Of a stretch of DNA of 64,000 nucleotides, positions 42,089 through 53,814 are shown piece after piece. Position numbers and translations under genes: made by a program. Origin of the DNA: Ceratotherium simum simum. Its lineage: Eukaryota > Chordata > Mammalia > Perissodactyla > Rhinocerotidae. Each line of letters begins with the position of its first letter. Position 1 is the first letter of the stretch. Location: NCBI RefSeq assembly GCF_000283155.1, contig NW_004454175.1:2238027-2302026 (forward strand). The letters run 5' to 3'. The notes under the pieces are model-generated. The model was not told the DNA's origin, made no database searches, and saw nothing but the letters and a program-made list of their open reading frames with translations.

Positions 42089-43135
42089 TAACGTTAGGCA
42101 ATCCTGCAGTCTTAATGTGGCATTTTTGCTTATCAGAGAACGATAGCTGAACAATTGTTTTCTAAGTTATGTTACTTACAGGAATTCTCAAAAGTGACTA
42201 AACAAGCCACTTAGAACCAACCGTTAGCCAATCAGCAAAGTAAATTGAGCACCTCACCACAGTGGGGAATCACAATAAGACAAAACTCGTCCTCCATCCC
42301 AAGAAGCGCAAGGCTACACACATAGAAAGAGGGCTAACACCCTTGGCCAGGGGGTGGGAAGGGCAGTGAGAGCAGAGGGAGGAGTGGGCGCCGTGGGCGG
42401 CTGCATGAGCCGCTGAGTACATAGCCAGCCAGCACACGCGGCTGCAGAACTCTGAGGTAGCCACTTGTAGGATGTAAGCTGCAGTGGGTAGACTTCACAG
42501 GCTAACAGAGGCAAGCCTTTCTCAGCAGTCAAGGGACGGGAGCAAAATTCCCGTGTCTATGTATAGGTGACCCTTCCTTTTCTATCCAGACAGCTGCGTT
42601 ACAGGAATACATGTGGTGTAAGTGGACCAATCTGACAGGTATGGAGAGGATTTGTGTGAGCTCTGAGGAGGGATGCGTAAGTTTAGAATGTGTATTTGGA
42701 ACCTTGTTGCAAATGGCCTCAAAGGCCAGGCTTAGAAGCATGAAGTTGACCCAGTTAAACAGTGTTTATCCTCTGTTGGTTTCTAAAGAGCAGCATGGCA
42801 TGAAGAAAATGGCATTTGGGGAAGATTCATTTGGTGGGAAAGTATAGGGGAGGGTGGAGTGTGGAGAAGCTGGAAGCCAGGAGGCTAGACTGGAAGTTAC
42901 CATGTCAGCCATCTCTGTAGGAACATGGGTAGGGGCTGTAGCCTGCTGTGAATGGCAATGTGCTGGAAACTAGGAAGAACAGAGCAACGAAGGAGAGGAT
43001 CCCACAACTTGGAGCCATTGCCGTGTGTGACAAACATGGACGCTGAGGTGCCAGAGTGGTGATAACTGATTATCCCCCAACTTTCATTCTCCCTTCTTCC
43101 TTTACTAACAGCACCCTGAATTTAGAGGCCGTGTT
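42089..43135. other. Unique DNA with a small GC/CpG cluster
   Basis: No repeat recognised. 42388-42440 is locally GC-rich with about six CpGs ('GGGCGCCGTGGGCGGC', 'CACGCGGC'). Open frames here are 64-78 codons and overlap on both strands. Confidence 0.4.
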
Positions 43136-43380
43136 TCAGAATAGTTAAGATCGCAAATTTTGGAACCAGCCTGTGAGGGTTTGAAGGTCACCCCCATCAC
43201 TTACTATCTGATGACCTTGGGTAAGTTACTCTATCTCTCTGTGCCTCAGTTACCTAATCTGTAAAATGAGAATAATACTAGTACTTACCTCATGAGGTTG
43301 TTGTAACTCAATATGTGTAAAGCTCTTAGAACAGTGCTTGGTTCCAGGAAGCGCTATCTCAGCATCATCTACTATTATTA
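43136..43380 (+). mobile_element. MIR SINE, full length
   Basis: 'GGAACCAGCCTGTGAGGG', 'TTACTATCTGATGACCTTGG', 'TCTCTCTGTGCCTCAG', 'TCTGTAAAATGAGAATAATA', 'CTCATGAGGTTGTTGTAAC' and 'TTAGAACAGTGCTTGG' give essentially the complete MIR order. Best preserved MIR in the window. Confidence 0.95.
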
Positions 43381-43690
43381 GCTGAGCACAGGGCCCTAGC
43401 ATTACCAGCTGTGTGCTGCCATAGGGCTACATTATGGCCGTTGGGGTGTGAGTGGAAGTGATGTGTACAACTTTCAGTGGGCCCTCTTCCCTCTCCTGTT
43501 GGTAGGATTGTGGACATGATGAGACCATGAGAGGGAAGCTGTGTGTTAAGAAGCCAAAGTTACTGACACTGTGAGCTGCCATATCAGCCCTGAGCTGCTT
43601 ATGCTCAGATTATTGAGTGAGAAAAATAAATCTCTATCTGATTTAAGTCACTATTATTTTGGGGTCTTGGTTATAGCAGCTGACCTTTAT
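43381..43690 (+). mobile_element. ERVL/MaLR-like LTR fragment, same family as 21047-21556
   Basis: 'GTGTGAGTGGAAGTGATGTG', 'AACTTTCAGTGGGCCC', 'GTGAGCTGCCATATCAGCCC', 'GAGAAAAATAAATCTCTATC' and 'GGGGTCTTGGTTATAGCAGC' match the 3' two-thirds of this LTR family. The 5' part is missing. Confidence 0.68.
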
Positions 43691-44429
43691 TCAAATTAAT
43701 ATTCATGATTATCACGGACCCAGATGAAGCCTCTTGGGGGCATTGAGTTATTGCACGGGGGCTTCTCTCTAGGTTTCAGCTGCTAGAGGGGAAGGAATAG
43801 TCTCCACCCACCACTGCTCAAAATAATCTGGGAAAGCTACTGGCTGTCAGTCTGTCCACAGCAATTAGACTTTTAGCTCACTTCACCTAGAGTGCTCTCC
43901 CCGCAGAGGGCTGTCCCTGCTTCTTGGCACCCAGGCTCTGAGGCAGCAGGCTGACTTTTATGTGCTTCCTCTCCTCTCTCTGTGTGTCCTCCATGCTCAT
44001 GTTAACCTGATTTTTATCCACATAAAAACGTTGGTGTTTGAGAATATTATTGTGACTCACCCTGATTGTCACCTATTCCCAGGAATGGCCATGCCTGAAT
44101 TCCTAAGAACACAATGCTACCACAAAAAGATGATGGGAGAGGCAGCATTGAGTGTGAAGTGGTGGTGGTGGGACATACAAGGAGATGGCCATCAACTGCT
44201 TGGAGATGTGGATCTGAATTTAGGGGAGGAGACGGGCCATGTGATACAAATAAAGTTGATCTTGGCTGGTGACTTATAGCTACTACCCAAACCCCTGTGT
44301 GAGAAACATAGATCTTTATTTTAAGAAGAGCAATCCCATTCCTTCTATTCACACAGCCAGGGTGCCTTGCTGGCTCCCATCCATCTATAGATAGGTTACA
44401 TTTCTTGAAACTGTGTTAAGTACGTTCCC
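43691..44429. other. Unique noncoding DNA
   Basis: No repeat recognised. Frames of about 100 codons on both strands at 43960-44350 overlap each other and lack any domain. Confidence 0.4.
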
Positions 44430-44930
44430 CATCCAGTCCTTCCTGACTATGACCACCATTTAAAACTCTCTAATGAATGGTTTGATCCTATCTCTCCTTG
44501 CTCCAAAACCTTCACTGGCTCCACACAGCCTTCTGGAAAACAAGTGCAAACAACTTAGGTTGAAACCGAAAGCTTCAAAGTTCTCTATGATGTGATACCA
44601 ATACTTCTTACTAACTGTAGCTCATATTTCATCCTTCACAAAATCTATATTTCATTCAAATCAAGCTCCTAACTCTTCCCTTTTTCCTGTCTCTTTGCCA
44701 TTCTTTATACCATCCCTTCTTTCTGGAATGAATCTCCCCTGACCCTGATTCCTCACCACTGAAATCTAATCTATTCTTCAACAAACAGATGAAATATTTC
44801 TCCTCATGAAAGAGCCCTGGTCACATTCAGCTGATCTCTCTGATTTTCATCATCATTTTAGACTGTTTTTGGTCTCGACTTCACATTACATGATATTTCT
44901 CAATCTCCTACCATTTTGTAGGAGGTCAAG
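44430..44930 (+). mobile_element. L2 LINE fragment
   Basis: 'CCTTGCTCCAAAACCTTCAC', 'TGGCTCCACACAGCCTTC', 'CTTCAAAGTTCTCTATGATG', 'TTCTTTCTGGAATGAATC' and 'TCAACAAACAGATGAAATA' follow L2 ORF2 end/3' region. No open frame remains. Confidence 0.72.
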
Positions 44931-46884
44931 AATCTTAAGAGTCCTTTTCTCATTTCCTCGTACTGCATAGACCAGTGCCTCAAACATTTGCTGCAGTAGT
45001 GGCCTTGTGATGAGCATATGATACTACAGGAACAATTGGAGTCCTTATTTTGGATTTTATATAAGACCCTGCCAGAAAGAAGCTCTTTTTCCTCCTTCAT
45101 GGGATTGTTAAACTGGATGTCAGCCTGAGGCCATCTACACGAAGGAAGGAAGCATTGGGGTTGAAAGAGAAAAGCAATAAGGCTAATACTTAGAAAGAAA
45201 GAGAGTAAGGGAGAGAGGGCAACCCAATGACATGATATGGGTCAATGTTGTCACGAAGTCTGCTCCAGCCTCAGGCTCCCCAGCTCTGTGACCTAGTGAG
45301 CCTCCTTGATGCTCTTGATTATTTGAGGTAGGTTTCTATTCCTTGTGAATTGAAGAGTCCTCACTGTGTATATATGCTGAGAAGCTTCTTGTATTTTGAA
45401 GCATATAAGATAAAGTTACCCTAAACACATTCCTGCTGTGTTTCTGAGGATCTGTAAGGCACAACATACGTTCTTCTAAAGCCTCTCACTATTTTTGCTT
45501 CATTTAAAATGAAGGCAAGCGGATTGTTTGAAAAGTGCTTATTATCAGCCCTATCAATTATTAAGGACTTAAATTTCATAAAAAGAATCCACAGACGGAT
45601 GAGGACATTACACAACCTAGAACAGCACCCTTTCTTAACCCAATAATTTGCAGAATTTCTGAGCCCTTTGACCGATCCAAACGTGCCATTTCTAATGGCC
45701 CAATAAGGTACCCTAGTCTAGCTCTACTTGCCTCGAAAACTATAGGGAGGCTTCTAACAGATGGGCCTTCTGCCTCTTACTAAAAGAAAGTACTCATCCC
45801 CAGAAATCCTGCATATCATTGCAGATAAACCAACTTCTGCTCATGCTGCCAAGGATTTCATCGGTGCTCTGCTTACAAATTCATCAGTGCAGAGAGCAGC
45901 TTCTAAAGGAGGACAGGTCATACACTCTTCACACCTATTAAAATCAAGTCAAGGAAGAGTTCCCACCACCTGGCACCATTACAGTAAATTCTAGGAGTTG
46001 TATCATTTTCAGAAGGTCAAGGAAAAATGCCTTTGGCTAATTCAAAAATAGAAATGGCCATACGTGCAACCATAAGTCAACTCTAAATGGATAAACATGT
46101 TTTTTCACAACACTATTTTAGAAGTTCTTTTTTGTTGTACAGGATTGAAACCAAGACGTATTCATCAAGTTTGTACCAATATACAGCTGATGGTTCTGGA
46201 AGTTTTGTTGTCAAATGCTCCCTCACAGGAAGCTCCAACTTGTCAGTGGAAGGGAGAGTGAAAAGTCTTTTAGGAAGAAACTGGTTCACACCTCTAGGAA
46301 TCATAGCCTAAAGCATTCACACCATTAGAAGAGCCTGCAATCTGAAAACTGCCATGTAATTTCCCTGGGCATTTTCTTAGGAAGATGGAAGAGGCATCTT
46401 TCTGGTTCCATCCATTGCACAAAATCACTTGAAAGTTATGAAAAAATTAATAGTCTGAAAATCTAATCAAACTGGGCATCCAGTAGCCAGTAGGGGACCC
46501 CAGTTGGGCAGGTCCTGAAACTTGCTGGTAAATTGAGACCCTAAGATGGCTTCTGACCAAGTCACAGGGACACTACTCGTTATCAAAGCCTATAATTCTT
46601 CTTGTCTTTCATGGCTTGTTGTGGGAATTTTTTTTGCAAAATTTGGCCTCATTCAAGTTTATCAATAGATGACTATTGATGATACTGTTCAAATCTTTTT
46701 CCAACACTTCACAGACATCATGCTGTCTGAGATCTGAGGATGTTATTCAGTTTTGAAGTGTTCCATATCCAGAGATCAACTGAAGAAAAGCTTGATGACA
46801 AATTTCAGGAAACCTTGAATCACTTCAATGCATCAAATACCAAAGGAAAATAAAGAACTATGAGATTAGACATTCCAAGGCCAC
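44931..46884. other. Unique noncoding DNA
   Basis: No repeat family recognised over almost 2 kb. A purine-rich patch lies at 45140-45225. Small frames only. 'CCCTATCAATTATTAAGG' near 45550 is a PBX/homeodomain-like motif. Confidence 0.4.
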
Positions 46885-47070
46885 ACTACCTTACTAGATA
46901 ATTAGCTGGGTGACTGCTAGCAAGTTACTCAATCTCTCTGAGCTCTAGTCTCCTCATCTATACCATAGGAATAAAATTCTTTACTATCAGAACAATTACA
47001 AGGATTTAATAAGACATAATACACATAATACACATGAACGCAAGTAGCACAGTGCCTGGCAACCAGTGAA
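46885..47070 (+). mobile_element. MIR SINE
   Basis: 'TAGCTGGGTGACTGCTAGC', 'TACTCAATCTCTCTGAGC', 'CTCCTCATCTATACCATAGG', 'ACAAGGATTTAATAAGAC' and 'CACAGTGCCTGGCAACCAG' follow MIR order. Confidence 0.88.
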
Positions 47071-47220
47071 GTTTAAGCAAACAAGGTTGCCATGTGTCTG
47101 GTTTTAAACCAGCCGGTTCGGTATTTGAGTTTTCTTCCTGAGAAACAGATTGTGACATATAAATGTAAACGTGAATGAATGCTATTATTACCACCATGAC
47201 ATGTCTTGTGCATGAGTCCT

Positions 47221-47395
47221 CGAACTTCCTCTCACTAGGACAGTTTGCCGAGAGGAATGAGAGAAAGCACACCTCACCGATACATGCTTCAGGCCCCACG
47301 ACGGGGAGGAGCTCAGTGCGCACTTTGCCAAGTACCAAGTTCCATCACTGGGTGGGCTGGGTGTGCGGGGCCGGTCCTGCAGTGCTGCCCAACGT
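47221..47395. promoter_or_regulatory. Small CpG-preserved segment
   Basis: About nine CpGs in 175 bases by hand count, at higher GC than its surroundings, in unique sequence. An acceptor-like 'CGTTTCTTTTCACAG' ends at 47407. Both strands have frames of 85-110 codons but none is recognisable. Could be an exon or a regulatory element; weak evidence. Confidence 0.25.
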
Positions 47396-48651
47396 TTCTT
47401 TTCACAGGTACACTTGCTAACAGAGTGGGCCTCTGCCTCCCATTTTCCTCTCATCTCTTTGTTCTCCTTTTTGGTAAGAGATATTTGGCAGTTTTGTGCT
47501 AAAGTACTGACTGCTTAAAAATTAAGAATATTGAATTTTTAATTCAGTTCCTACATTTCTTAAGAATGAAGTCGATATTTTTTTTTCCAATAAGAAATTT
47601 ATTTTACCAAAATTACACTTGCCAGTTCTTGTCATTGATGCATCAATGTCTTGGACAGGTCAGCACAGTAACTCCTGTGTCCAGCATTCCCTTGATTTTG
47701 AACTTGTTTTGCCTGAAGACCCCTGCTCAGGCTGCCCAAGTGGTCTGTTGTTGCCTGGAGGTGGTACCCTTCCCTAAGATCAAAGTGTCGTCATTGCCTC
47801 AATGCCCACTTGAGACAGAGTCCCATGGACTTTGCTGGCCTGGGTGGTACTTACCCAATTAATATTATATTTCACTTCCACCAAAGACAGACGAGAACAG
47901 TTCAGCTTCTTCATGGCCAATTGGAAAGATTGTCCCACGTCGTTGGACTCAACAGCCTAAAGTTGCTTTCTAGAATGTCAAACATATATTGCTTTCTAAT
48001 CTAATTTTAACACAGATTTCAGTTTCTTTCCAAAGGCATTTTACCTGTTAGTGTTGGATCCTTGATTATCTTCAACATACCAGAGACAACAAATGTTCCC
48101 TCCTCCAGAAGAATGGGGCCTATAGAACAACACCATCCCCCAAATGAGAAGTTTTAAACACTTCCCAGGAATGGAATCTAGATTTCCAAATGATGCGGGG
48201 TTGTGCCCCTACAGTTTGTACTGAACCCGATCTTGGGAGAAAATCTCCTCTCTCAGGAAGGCCTGTTCCCCAAGTCGTGGCCTGCGTATATAGCACTGAT
48301 GCCCATGACTGTCTGCCTGTGCTCAAGCCTAGAAGAGCAAAGTAGAATGCAATTTCCAGATTCTGTGGTGCTCCTGTCCACTGGAAATTTTTGATGTCCC
48401 AGGATTTGACTGACTCACTTTTTTAGACTAATTAGGTTAAGCAATTAATTGTACAGGCTGCCTTGTGGATTCATGTCTTTAACTGGGATGAAGGAGGTTT
48501 CCAATATGCCCAATATCTAAGACATTCATCAATTATACAAACTCTCCACATCCACTCGTCTTTCAAAAATGACGTTTTATGAAGAATTTGTTGTTTTAGA
48601 ATCTGACATTGTGCTGTCCTTATTTCTTCCACAGAAGTGAGGAAATAGTAG
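47396..48651. other. Unique noncoding DNA
   Basis: No repeat recognised and no frame above 100 codons. Confidence 0.4.
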
Positions 48652-49339
48652 TGTCTTAGTCAGTTCAAGCTGCTGTAACAAATACCAGAGACTGGGTGGC
48701 TTAAACCACAAACATTTGTCTCTCACAGTTCTGGAGGCTGGAAGGTCTAAGATCAAGGTGCCAGCAGATTCAGTATCTGGTGAGGATCTGCTTCCTGGTT
48801 TATAGACGGCAGCCTCTTTGCTGTATCCTTACATGGTAGAGAAAGAAAAACCTCTGGTCTCTCTCCCCTTTCTTTCTTTTTTTTTTTTAATACTCTCCAT
48901 ATGTTTTTTTTTCTTTTTTTTTTTGCTGGGAAAGATTTGCCCTGAGCTAACATCTGTTGCCAATCTTCCTCTCTTTTTCTTTTTTCTATTTTCCCTCCGT
49001 GAAGCCCCAGTACATAGTTGTATATTCTAGTTGTAAGTCTTTCTAGTTCTTCTATGTGAGCTGCTGCCACAGCATGGCTACTGACACACAGGTGGTGTGG
49101 TTCGGAGCCCAGAACCTAACCGGGGCGGCCGAAGCTGAGCACGTTGAACTTGAACCACTAGGCCATCGGGGCTGGCTTTCTTCCTTTTCTTATAACAACG
49201 CTAATCTCATCATGGGGACCCCACCCTCGTAACCTCATCTAAACTTAATTACCTCCCAAGGGCTCCAAATACCACCACATTGAGGGTTAGGGCTTCAACA
49301 TATGAAATTTAGGAGGACACAAACATTCAGTCTATAACA
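48652..49339 (-). mobile_element. MLT1-type MaLR solo LTR, antisense, split by an ERE
   Basis: Left part from 48652: 'TGTCTTAGTCAGTTCAAGC', 'AGACTGGGTGGCTTAAACC', 'TCTCACAGTTCTGGAGGCTG' and 'GATCAAGGTGCCAGCAG'. Right part 49177-49339: 'TAATCTCATCATGGGGACC', 'TTAGGGCTTCAACATATG' and 'CATTCAGTCTATAACA'. Matches MLT1C-like order in reverse. Flanks AGTAG/GGTGG differ only by A/G changes. Confidence 0.9.
48904..49176 (-). mobile_element. ERE-type equine SINE, long variant, inside MLT1
   Basis: Antisense: T-run, 'GCCCTGAGCTAACATCTG', the extra block 'GAAGCCCCAGTACATAGTTG' with 'TCTAGTTCTTCTATGTGAG', then 'GCCACAGCATGGCTACTGAC', 'AACCTAACCGGGGCGG' and 'CATCGGGGCTGGC'. The extra central block distinguishes it from the shorter copies. 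Confidence 0.9.
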
Positions 49340-49384
49340 GGTGGAGTGGAGAGGAAAGAAAATTGGAAGCTTGAACTGTAATCT

Positions 49385-49500
49385 TTTTTAACTTTAATAT
49401 AATTTGATTCACATTTTATTATAAAAGTAATAAATGCTTATTATAGAAAAATGTTGAAAATACAGAAAAATATAAAAAGGGGGAACTCACCAGTGAGTTA
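49385..49500. mobile_element. Old L1-related fragment
   Basis: 'TTATAAAAGTAATAAATGC', 'TTATTATAGAAAAATGTTG' and 'GAAAATACAGAAAAATATAA' match a widespread L1M-derived motif (AAAGTAATACATGCTTATTG, AAATTTGGAAAATACAG). Confidence 0.65.
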
Positions 49501-50319
49501 ATCAAAGTTAAGCAGCTTTTTTTTGACTTCAGGACTTCTCAGATCCTTTAATGTGCAAATATATGTTGCATCAAGAATGCTTTTTCCACAGATCACCTAT
49601 TCTTGGTCAAGAAACGCAGCTTGGGAGATGCTATTCTAGGGAGTGGTCATAGTTCAGGATACAATTTTACACTGTGCTAACAATTAATTTTTGTTAAGTC
49701 TTCCTTGGGAATTATTTTGCTGGTGAGGCGCAGCTTGAGAAGGAGATGGAAAGTTACAGTTCACTCCACCGAGTGAAGAGCCCAGGGAGAGCCAGAAATA
49801 GGACGAAGACAGGAGTTTGGTCCCAGGATGACAAACATTACTTGCTTCATAACCGGCCCAGGCACACACTATCTTTGCAGATAGACATCTCCTGTACACA
49901 GTGCTGAACCTTCTGCTGTATCCTGCTCTCCCTGGTTTACGTATTCCTCATCCTTTCACTTCCAAAGCCCATTTAGAAAAAAATTCCACTCCACTCTGCA
50001 CGTACTTTTTGGGAATTACATGCTAAATGCTAATAGTCCCAATGCCCAGTTTAGGATTGCCATTCCTACCACCTTTTCATATTGCATCTCTTGAGGGTGA
50101 CTCTCTCCCTATTTAATACAAAATAGATCTCTTTGCCTGTTTTTTCTTTTTCCTAGCATATCTAGAAAGTCTTAGAGAGTATGGGCCCATGGTCTTGATT
50201 TTACTGATTCTTCATACCTACATTTTCTCTGAACTTCTTAACTTTCAAAGAGACTCTTCTTAACATTTGAGCCAGCAGTTCTGGTGACCTAGCTCTAAGA
50301 GAGACTCTATCAATACCAT
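49501..50319. other. Unique noncoding DNA
   Basis: No repeat recognised and no coding frame above 71 codons. Confidence 0.45.
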
Positions 50320-50545
50320 GAGCTCACATCTGTGAGGTCGCTTCCATGTGTCTGACACTGTGCTAAGCACTTTACATAGATTATCTCATTTAATCCTCAC
50401 CCAACCAAACCAAACCAAATCCCCTTTCTACAGGTGAGCTAGCCTAGATTTGACAACTTTTCTATAATTTTACAGTTTCAGAGCAAGATTCAAATCCAGG
50501 GCTGTCTGAGGCCAAAACCCATGCTATTCCTTCCTATATTTGTAA
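50320..50545 (-). mobile_element. MIR SINE, antisense
   Basis: 'TGTCTGACACTGTGCTAAGC', 'TTACATAGATTATCTCATTT', 'AATCCTCACCCAACC', 'AGAGCAAGATTCAAATCC' and 'CATGCTATTCCTTCC' are reverse MIR. An (AACCA)n expansion sits at about 50402-50418. Confidence 0.9.
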
Positions 50546-50558
50546 TCATAGTCTAGAG

Positions 50559-51299
50559 CAATGGTTTCCAAAGTTTGGTCCCCAAAACAGCAGGAGCAGC
50601 AGCACCTGGGGCCGTGTTAAAAATGTAATTCTCAGGCCCCCCTGCAGACCTACCGAATCAGAAACTCCTGAGATGTGGTATATACATACAATGGAATATT
50701 ATTCAGCTGTAAAAAAGAAGAAAGTCCTGCCTTTTGCAACAACATAAGTGGACCTTGAGGGCACTATGCTAAGTGGAATAAGTCAGACATAGAAAGACAT
50801 TTACTGTCTGTTCTCACTTATATGCAGAATCTAAAAAAAGCTGAATTCATAGAAATAGAGAGTAGAACAGTGATTGCCAGGGGCTGGGGGGTGAGGGAAA
50901 TGGAGAGATGTTGGTCATAGGGTACAAACTCCCATCTCTAAGATAAATAAGATCTGGGGCTCTAATGCACAGCATGGGGATTATAAGTAACAATACTGTA
51001 TTATATACTTGAAAGTTGTTAAGAGAGTAAATCATAAATGTTATTATCACAAACCAAAAGAAATTGTAATTATGTGAGGGTATGGAGGTGTTAACTAACC
51101 TTATTGTGGTAATCATTTTGCAATATATGTGTGTATCTAATTATCACATTATACACTTTAAGCTTATGTATGTTATATGTCAATAATATCTCAATTCGGC
51201 TAAGAAAAAAAATAAAACTCTGGAGGGGAGGCCCAGCAATCTGTGTTTTAACTAGCCCTCCAAGTGATTCTGATGTATGCTAATGTTTAAAAACCACTA
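50559..51299 (+). mobile_element. MER20-type hAT MITE split by an L1
   Basis: Left 50559-50673: 'CAATGGTTTCCAAAGTTTGG', 'GCAGCAGCACCTGGGGCC' and 'GACCTACCGAATCAGAAACT'. Right 51215-51299: 'GAGGCCCAGCAATCTGTG', 'TTAACTAGCCCTCCAAG', 'GATTCTGATGTATGC' and 'TTTAAAAACCACTA'. Removing the L1 restores MER20 order. The flanking octamers share four positions of the hAT pattern. Confidence 0.9.
50674..51214 (+). mobile_element. L1 LINE 3' fragment inside MER20
   Basis: 'TGTGGTATATACATACAATG', 'GGAATATTATTCAGCTGTAA', 'GCTAAGTGGAATAAGTCAG', 'TCTGTTCTCACTTATATG', 'ATAGAGAGTAGAACAGTG', 'GATTGCCAGGGGCTGGGGG' and an A-rich end. This is ORF2 C-terminus plus 3' UTR of an L1M-A/B type element. 'AAACTC' near both edges may be the target duplication. 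Too short to be active. Confidence 0.92.
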
Positions 51300-52307
51300 T
51301 TCAGGAAACCAAGCAGGAAGACTTTGGGTCAAAGGGAAGGAATAATTTTCAGGCAGGATTGTAAACACTGGTGCAGGCCATCTCAAAAGGCTGGACTCGG
51401 ATCTCCCCATTTGGCCCTGATGGATGGGAGAGGCCTGTGTCTCTAGAAGGTCTTCCACCTTTATGGTTCCCGCACTCAAGTCTAGAGCACCACACCTCTG
51501 ATCTTAGGATGACTCTCGACAATGACAGAAAAAGCTTGCACTTAAAATTTAACCCAACAAAGAATGGGATATTCTGATCCCATGCATAGGTGCTGGAAAA
51601 ATAATCAGCAGGAACAGGGAGGGTGCTTTCTGCCCTCCCACTCACCCAGTGCAGTGGCATGCCGTATATTAGCAGGCATTTCGTGTGAGCTAATTCAGAT
51701 TCCCCTGTCAGACAAATCCCACCTGTGAGCACCGCTGTCTACACCACATAACACCACATAGATCAAGAGCAGGGAGAGGCCAAAGTCATGAACACCATAG
51801 CTTTCCATAAAAGTTAATTAATGACAGAAGCATATTGCTGGGAATGGCAACACGGCCATTATTTATGGCTCAGGAAACCCCAAATGTAGGGACTTGCCTT
51901 TTCTTTCTCCCAGCCCCAGCTCCACTCATGATTTGACTCACCCCATTTCAATAACTTCGTGAATCATTTGCCAACTTAGCAAGAGAATGTAGCATGGAAT
52001 CTATAAAGATTAATACAACAGCCAGACATCCAATACACATCCCAAGAGAAACAGACCACCCGATGGATGCTGCCCTGTTCTTTTCTATCCCTGTATCTCA
52101 ACACCTTTTCACACTTCACATTTCTACTGCTGTTAACAGTTCCAATCTGTCACCCCAAGAAAACGATTTCCCCAAGGACTCCTTGCTGCTGAAAGGTTTC
52201 TAGAAACCCTCTCTCCCCCTTCCCGGCCACACTACCACACACAGGCATGGGCTGAGTACTAGGAAATAGCTCTATGTGGGCAGATAGCTATCATTTTGGG
52301 AGGCTGT
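51300..52307. other. Unique noncoding DNA
   Basis: No repeat recognised. 'AAGTTAATTAATGACAG' and 'ATTATTTATGGCTCAGG' at 51810-51875 are homeodomain-type motifs in otherwise plain sequence. No recognisable coding frame. Confidence 0.4.
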
Positions 52308-52490
52308 GCAGCATAGTGGTCGAAAGTGTTCATCAGGGTTCAAATTCTGGTAAAGTGTTCTTAGTCTCCTTATCTAAGAAATGGATCCAATAATAATACT
52401 TACCTATGAATGTTGTTGTGAGATTTGAACCAACATGATGCCCACAGTGCAACACCTGGCGCCAAGTAAGGGCTGAGTAAACCTTCACGG
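52308..52490 (+). mobile_element. MIR SINE
   Basis: 'GTGCAGCATAGTGGTCGAAA', 'CAGGGTTCAAATTCTGG', 'CTCCTTATCTAAGAAATGG', 'ATGTTGTTGTGAGATTTG' and 'CCAAGTAAGGGCTGAGTAAA' cover the tRNA head to the 3' end. Confidence 0.85.
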
Positions 52491-52784
52491 TACCATGGCC
52501 TCTACCTCATTCTTCCTCCTGAGAATGGCAGGTGCCCCCACAAGCCCAGACTAGTATTTTCCACACATCCTATGCTATGGCCTAGACAGATTTCAGAAGG
52601 AGGTGGCCTGAAGGTGATGCAAGTTTTTACATGTGTGTGCATTTTTTTTGAGATGAGGTCTAGAAATTTCAACTTATTCTCTGAGGCACTCAAGACTACT
52701 GCAATGTCTTAGGAAGGGAAAGAAAATCGTACTCTTGAAAAGCTCAGAAAGCAAGAATACACATTTATGCTTGAGAAGACAGTT

Positions 52785-52975
52785 CCGTGTTTTGGAAAAA
52801 GTATTGCACTAGGAGTCCCATGACTCAAGTTTTAATCTCACCTCTCCCATAAAAATGAACTGGCAAGTCTCTTCCCAGAGCTCAGCTTCCATTTCTTTAT
52901 GTTTGAAATGGACATCATGACGACTCCTCTCCTCGCCTCACACAGTTGTGGGATCACAGTGGGTAAAGGAAAGCA
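52785..52975 (+). mobile_element. MIR SINE fragment
   Basis: 'CACTAGGAGTCCCATGAC', 'AACTGGCAAGTCTCTTCCC', 'GCTTCCATTTCTTTATG' and 'TTTGAAATGGACATCATGA' loosely follow MIR order. Confidence 0.6.
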
Positions 52976-53814
52976 GAAAACATCACCCCAATAAATGTAT
53001 GATAATTTATGGTTCAGATGCCGCATCAAGATTCTGATGGGTAAACAGCTTTATCCACTGACCTGTGTAGTCCAGAAAAGTAAGAGGAAAATAATGATGG
53101 AATGAGTTATATTGTTCTTTTTGTTTTGTTTATGTAAAATGGCATGGTTATCTCTGGAATAATTTATTAAAAATAAGCAAGCAGAAGTCCTTTGTGGGAG
53201 AGGGAATTCTATAAGTATTGTTTGATTTTACCCAATCCACTGTAATCCTTAGAGCTACACGGCTTCCCCCATGCTTTGCTTTAATTGCATGTCACTGTTA
53301 ACTTCCTTGTAAAGAGACAGGCCTCTGCCATTCCTTCTAATTATCCAAATCACCAGCCACTGTGTGTGGCCTTACCTATGGCTTTTAACGAGAAGTAATG
53401 TCACTAAATCAAAGCAAGTGGGAAGCTTCGCTGTTGCAGTGACTCTAATAAATGTTACATGACATTCCTTTAAGACCATGTGGAAATATTCTCTTCAGGG
53501 TTACACCAATTCCAACATGATAACTCATCAGTTAAGAATAGTCATAACCAGAAGCCCATGTGTAAACCGTACCTCTCTTCCCTTCTCTTGCCAGAGGAAC
53601 CACATTTCATCTGGAAAGGACATAAATTTGGCAATCTCACTTCCTGCCGTGCCCACCCTCCTGAGAAAGGACATAACATAGTTCAATACAATGATGTGAC
53701 TATTTCTGTAGCTTCCTCAAACCCAGAAGCTATGGCGTCAGTTGATCTTGGCATTGATAACAATAATAACAAAACAACATGTACTGGTGTCTTCCTACAT
53801 GCAAATGTCATGTA
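52976..53814. other. Unique DNA, conserved-looking at 53260-53480
   Basis: No repeat recognised. 'GCTTTAATTGCATGTCACTG', 'TTCTAATTATCCAAATCACC' and 'ACTCTAATAAATGTTAC' give homeodomain-type sites. A 111-codon frame at 53480 has no domain and starts downstream of stops. Confidence 0.4.
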
